Shown: positions 63,238 to 64,000 of the stretch, one piece after another
Layout: each line of letters begins with the position of its first letter
How positions within the stretch are numbered: the stretch's first letter is position 1
NCBI GenBank assembly: GCA_963781305.1
Contig: CAWAFL010000013.1
Coordinates: 866,932-930,931 of the forward strand
DNA length: 64,000 nucleotides
DNA from: DASXMT01 sp963781305
Lineage (GTDB): Bacteria; Actinomycetota; Acidimicrobiia; Acidimicrobiales; RAAP-2
Direction: 5' to 3'
Made by a program: the position numbers and the translations under genes
The notes under the pieces: model-generated
What the model was told of the DNA's origin: nothing
The model's database searches: none
Seen by the model: only the letters and a program-made list of their open reading frames with translations

Positions 63238-64000
63238 GTGTCGGAGCGGTCGCCCGACGGGAGCGGGATGGAGCGCTCACCTGGCGGGAACCGGACCGAG
63301 CGGTCGCCGGACGAGAACGGGATGGAGCGCTCGCGCGACGGGAACGACACGGAGCGCTCCCCGTTGGTCCCGGCATCCGTCGCCGCCGCGGCCATGGTGT
63401 TCGTCGAGGACCCCACCCTTCCCGTCCTGAACCAGGCCGACATCCGTCACCTCACCGCCGTGCTCCGACTGCGCGACGGCGAGATCGTGGTGGCCGGTGA
63501 CGGTGCCGGGCGTTGGGCCCGCTGTCAGATGCACGTCGGGGGGCTCCACGACGCCACCCTGGAGAGGATCGGACCGGTGGAGACGACCGACGCGTCGGAG
63601 CCGGCCATCACTGTGGCCTTTGCCCCGGTGAAGGGAGACCGGCCCGAGTGGGTGGTCCAGAAGCTGACGGAGCTGGGCGTGGACCGGATCGTGCCCATCC
63701 TCACCGCCCGGTCGGTGGTCCGCTGGGAGGGGGAGCGGGCGGTCAAGGCGGTCGAGCGCCTGAGGCGGGTGGCCCGCGAAGGGTCGGCCCAGTGTCGGCG
63801 CGCCTGGTTACCCGAGGTCGCTACCGTCTCCTCGCTCCGGTCATTGGCCGCTCTCACCGGGGTGCCCACCGCCATGGCCAGCCCGGGAGGCTCACCGCCT
63901 GACCTGTCCAGACCGGTGGTGGCCATCGGGCCCGAGGGCGGATGGGACCCGGACGAGCTGGACGCCGGATTCGACATGGTCGGGCTCGGCTCGACCATCC
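63238..64000 (+). CDS. rsmE: 16S rRNA (uracil1498-N3)-methyltransferase RsmE, runs off the right edge
   Basis: About 254 codons are visible. Core features: AMVFVEDPTLPVLNQADIRH, FAPVKGDRPEWVVQKLTELG and AIGPEGGWDPDELDAGF (the SPOUT knot GPEGG). It methylates U1498 of 16S rRNA. From GTG 63238 the first ~40 codons are four copies of a 9-residue unit ([M/T]ERS[P/R]-G-N-like), before the normal RsmE N-terminus begins at about PASVAAAAMVFVE. Alternative starts at 63268 or 63322 keep part of the repeat. dnaJ-rsmE order is common in actinobacteria. Confidence 0.92.
   Translation, partial: MSERSPDGSGMERSPGGNRTERSPDENGMERSRDGNDTERSPLVPASVAAAAMVFVEDPTLPVLNQADIRHLTAVLRLRDGEIVVAGDGAGRWARCQMHVGGLHDATLERIGPVETTDASEPAITVAFAPVKGDRPEWVVQKLTELGVDRIVPILTARSVVRWEGERAVKAVERLRRVAREGSAQCRRAWLPEVATVSSLRSLAALTGVPTAMASPGGSPPDLSRPVVAIGPEGGWDPDELDAGFDMVGLGSTI
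63244..63363 (+). repeat. 27-bp tandem repeat at the 5' end of rsmE
   Basis: Units at 63244-63270, 63271-63297, 63298-63324 and 63325-63351, plus a partial fifth. Each begins GAGCG[C/G]TC and keeps the frame, encoding ERSPxGxxx. Confidence 0.93.

Noticed and set aside
63244..63363. GAGCGCTC in the rsmE repeats as further copies of the catabolic operator
   Set aside because: They are coding, lack -35/-10 context and the following CTA, and arise from the 27-bp unit; resemblance is probably chance.
63244..63363. Tandem repeats as a CRISPR array
   Set aside because: Direct repeats without unique spacers, in-frame coding, no cas genes. The same applies to the other arrays in the window.

Overview
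The window reads as chromosomal DNA of a high-G+C actinobacterium. Supporting signs are F420/FMN-type luciferase-like (LLM) oxidoreductases, an ImuA'/ImuB/DnaE2 mutasome cassette with a GAAC-N4-GTTC LexA box, a CIRCE-controlled hrcA, DUF222-HNH proteins and many apparently leaderless promoters (TANNNT 5-9 bases before ATG/GTG). An Acidimicrobiia-like lineage would fit, but the class is inference.

Region 1 (1-19.5 kb) is a catabolic block: end of a D-aminoacylase-type amidohydrolase, acyl-CoA ligase, HAPMO-like Baeyer-Villiger monooxygenase, phytanoyl-CoA-type dioxygenase, cupin, five SDR genes plus an SDR fragment, thiolase, two 3-hydroxyacyl-CoA dehydrogenases, two LLM oxidoreductases, an ACMSD-like amidohydrolase and an epoxide hydrolase. 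This set suits ring oxidation and cleavage followed by beta-oxidation of an alicyclic or terpenoid-like compound (inference). Its transcription units share a palindromic element, GGAGCGC[T/C]CG, which in four cases fills the spacer of a good sigma-70 promoter just before the -10 box. This looks like an undescribed regulon. The block ends at a tRNA-Ala(GGC) gene whose 3' end faces it, a typical island boundary.

Region 2 (19.8-30.9 kb) is mostly core: tRNA-Ala, leuS, an MFS exporter with a MerR regulator and tandem operator, an LLM enzyme, a PAC2 protein and an APH-type kinase (minus strand), then ybbN-like thioredoxin/TPR, a FolP2-type DHPS homologue and holA.

Region 3 (30.9-54.2 kb) separates holA from rpsT-lepA, which are usually close together. 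It holds dnaE2-imuB-imuA' with its LexA box, a compact structured RNA/leader-peptide element, a decayed membrane-protein gene, a GNAT enzyme, a His-rich exported protein, an ABC-F ATPase, a dimodular NRPS (A-PCP-C-A-PCP-TE; second module predicted Val) with its own PPTase, an epimerase-GT4-GT39 surface-glycan operon and an SRAP/YedK protein.

Region 4 (54.2-64 kb) is core again: rpsT, lepA, a gene broken by a 23-bp tandem duplication, a DUF222-HNH protein, a DtxR-family regulator, hrcA-dnaJ and the start of rsmE.

Two themes cut across the regions. Short tandem repeats (13-27 bp) sit inside or at the ends of many genes from 24 kb onward, but I noticed none in the catabolic block. Several genes (acyl-CoA ligase, epoxide hydrolase, one SDR, PAC2, dnaJ) carry single-base frameshifts, mostly in short homopolymers; these may be sequencing errors.
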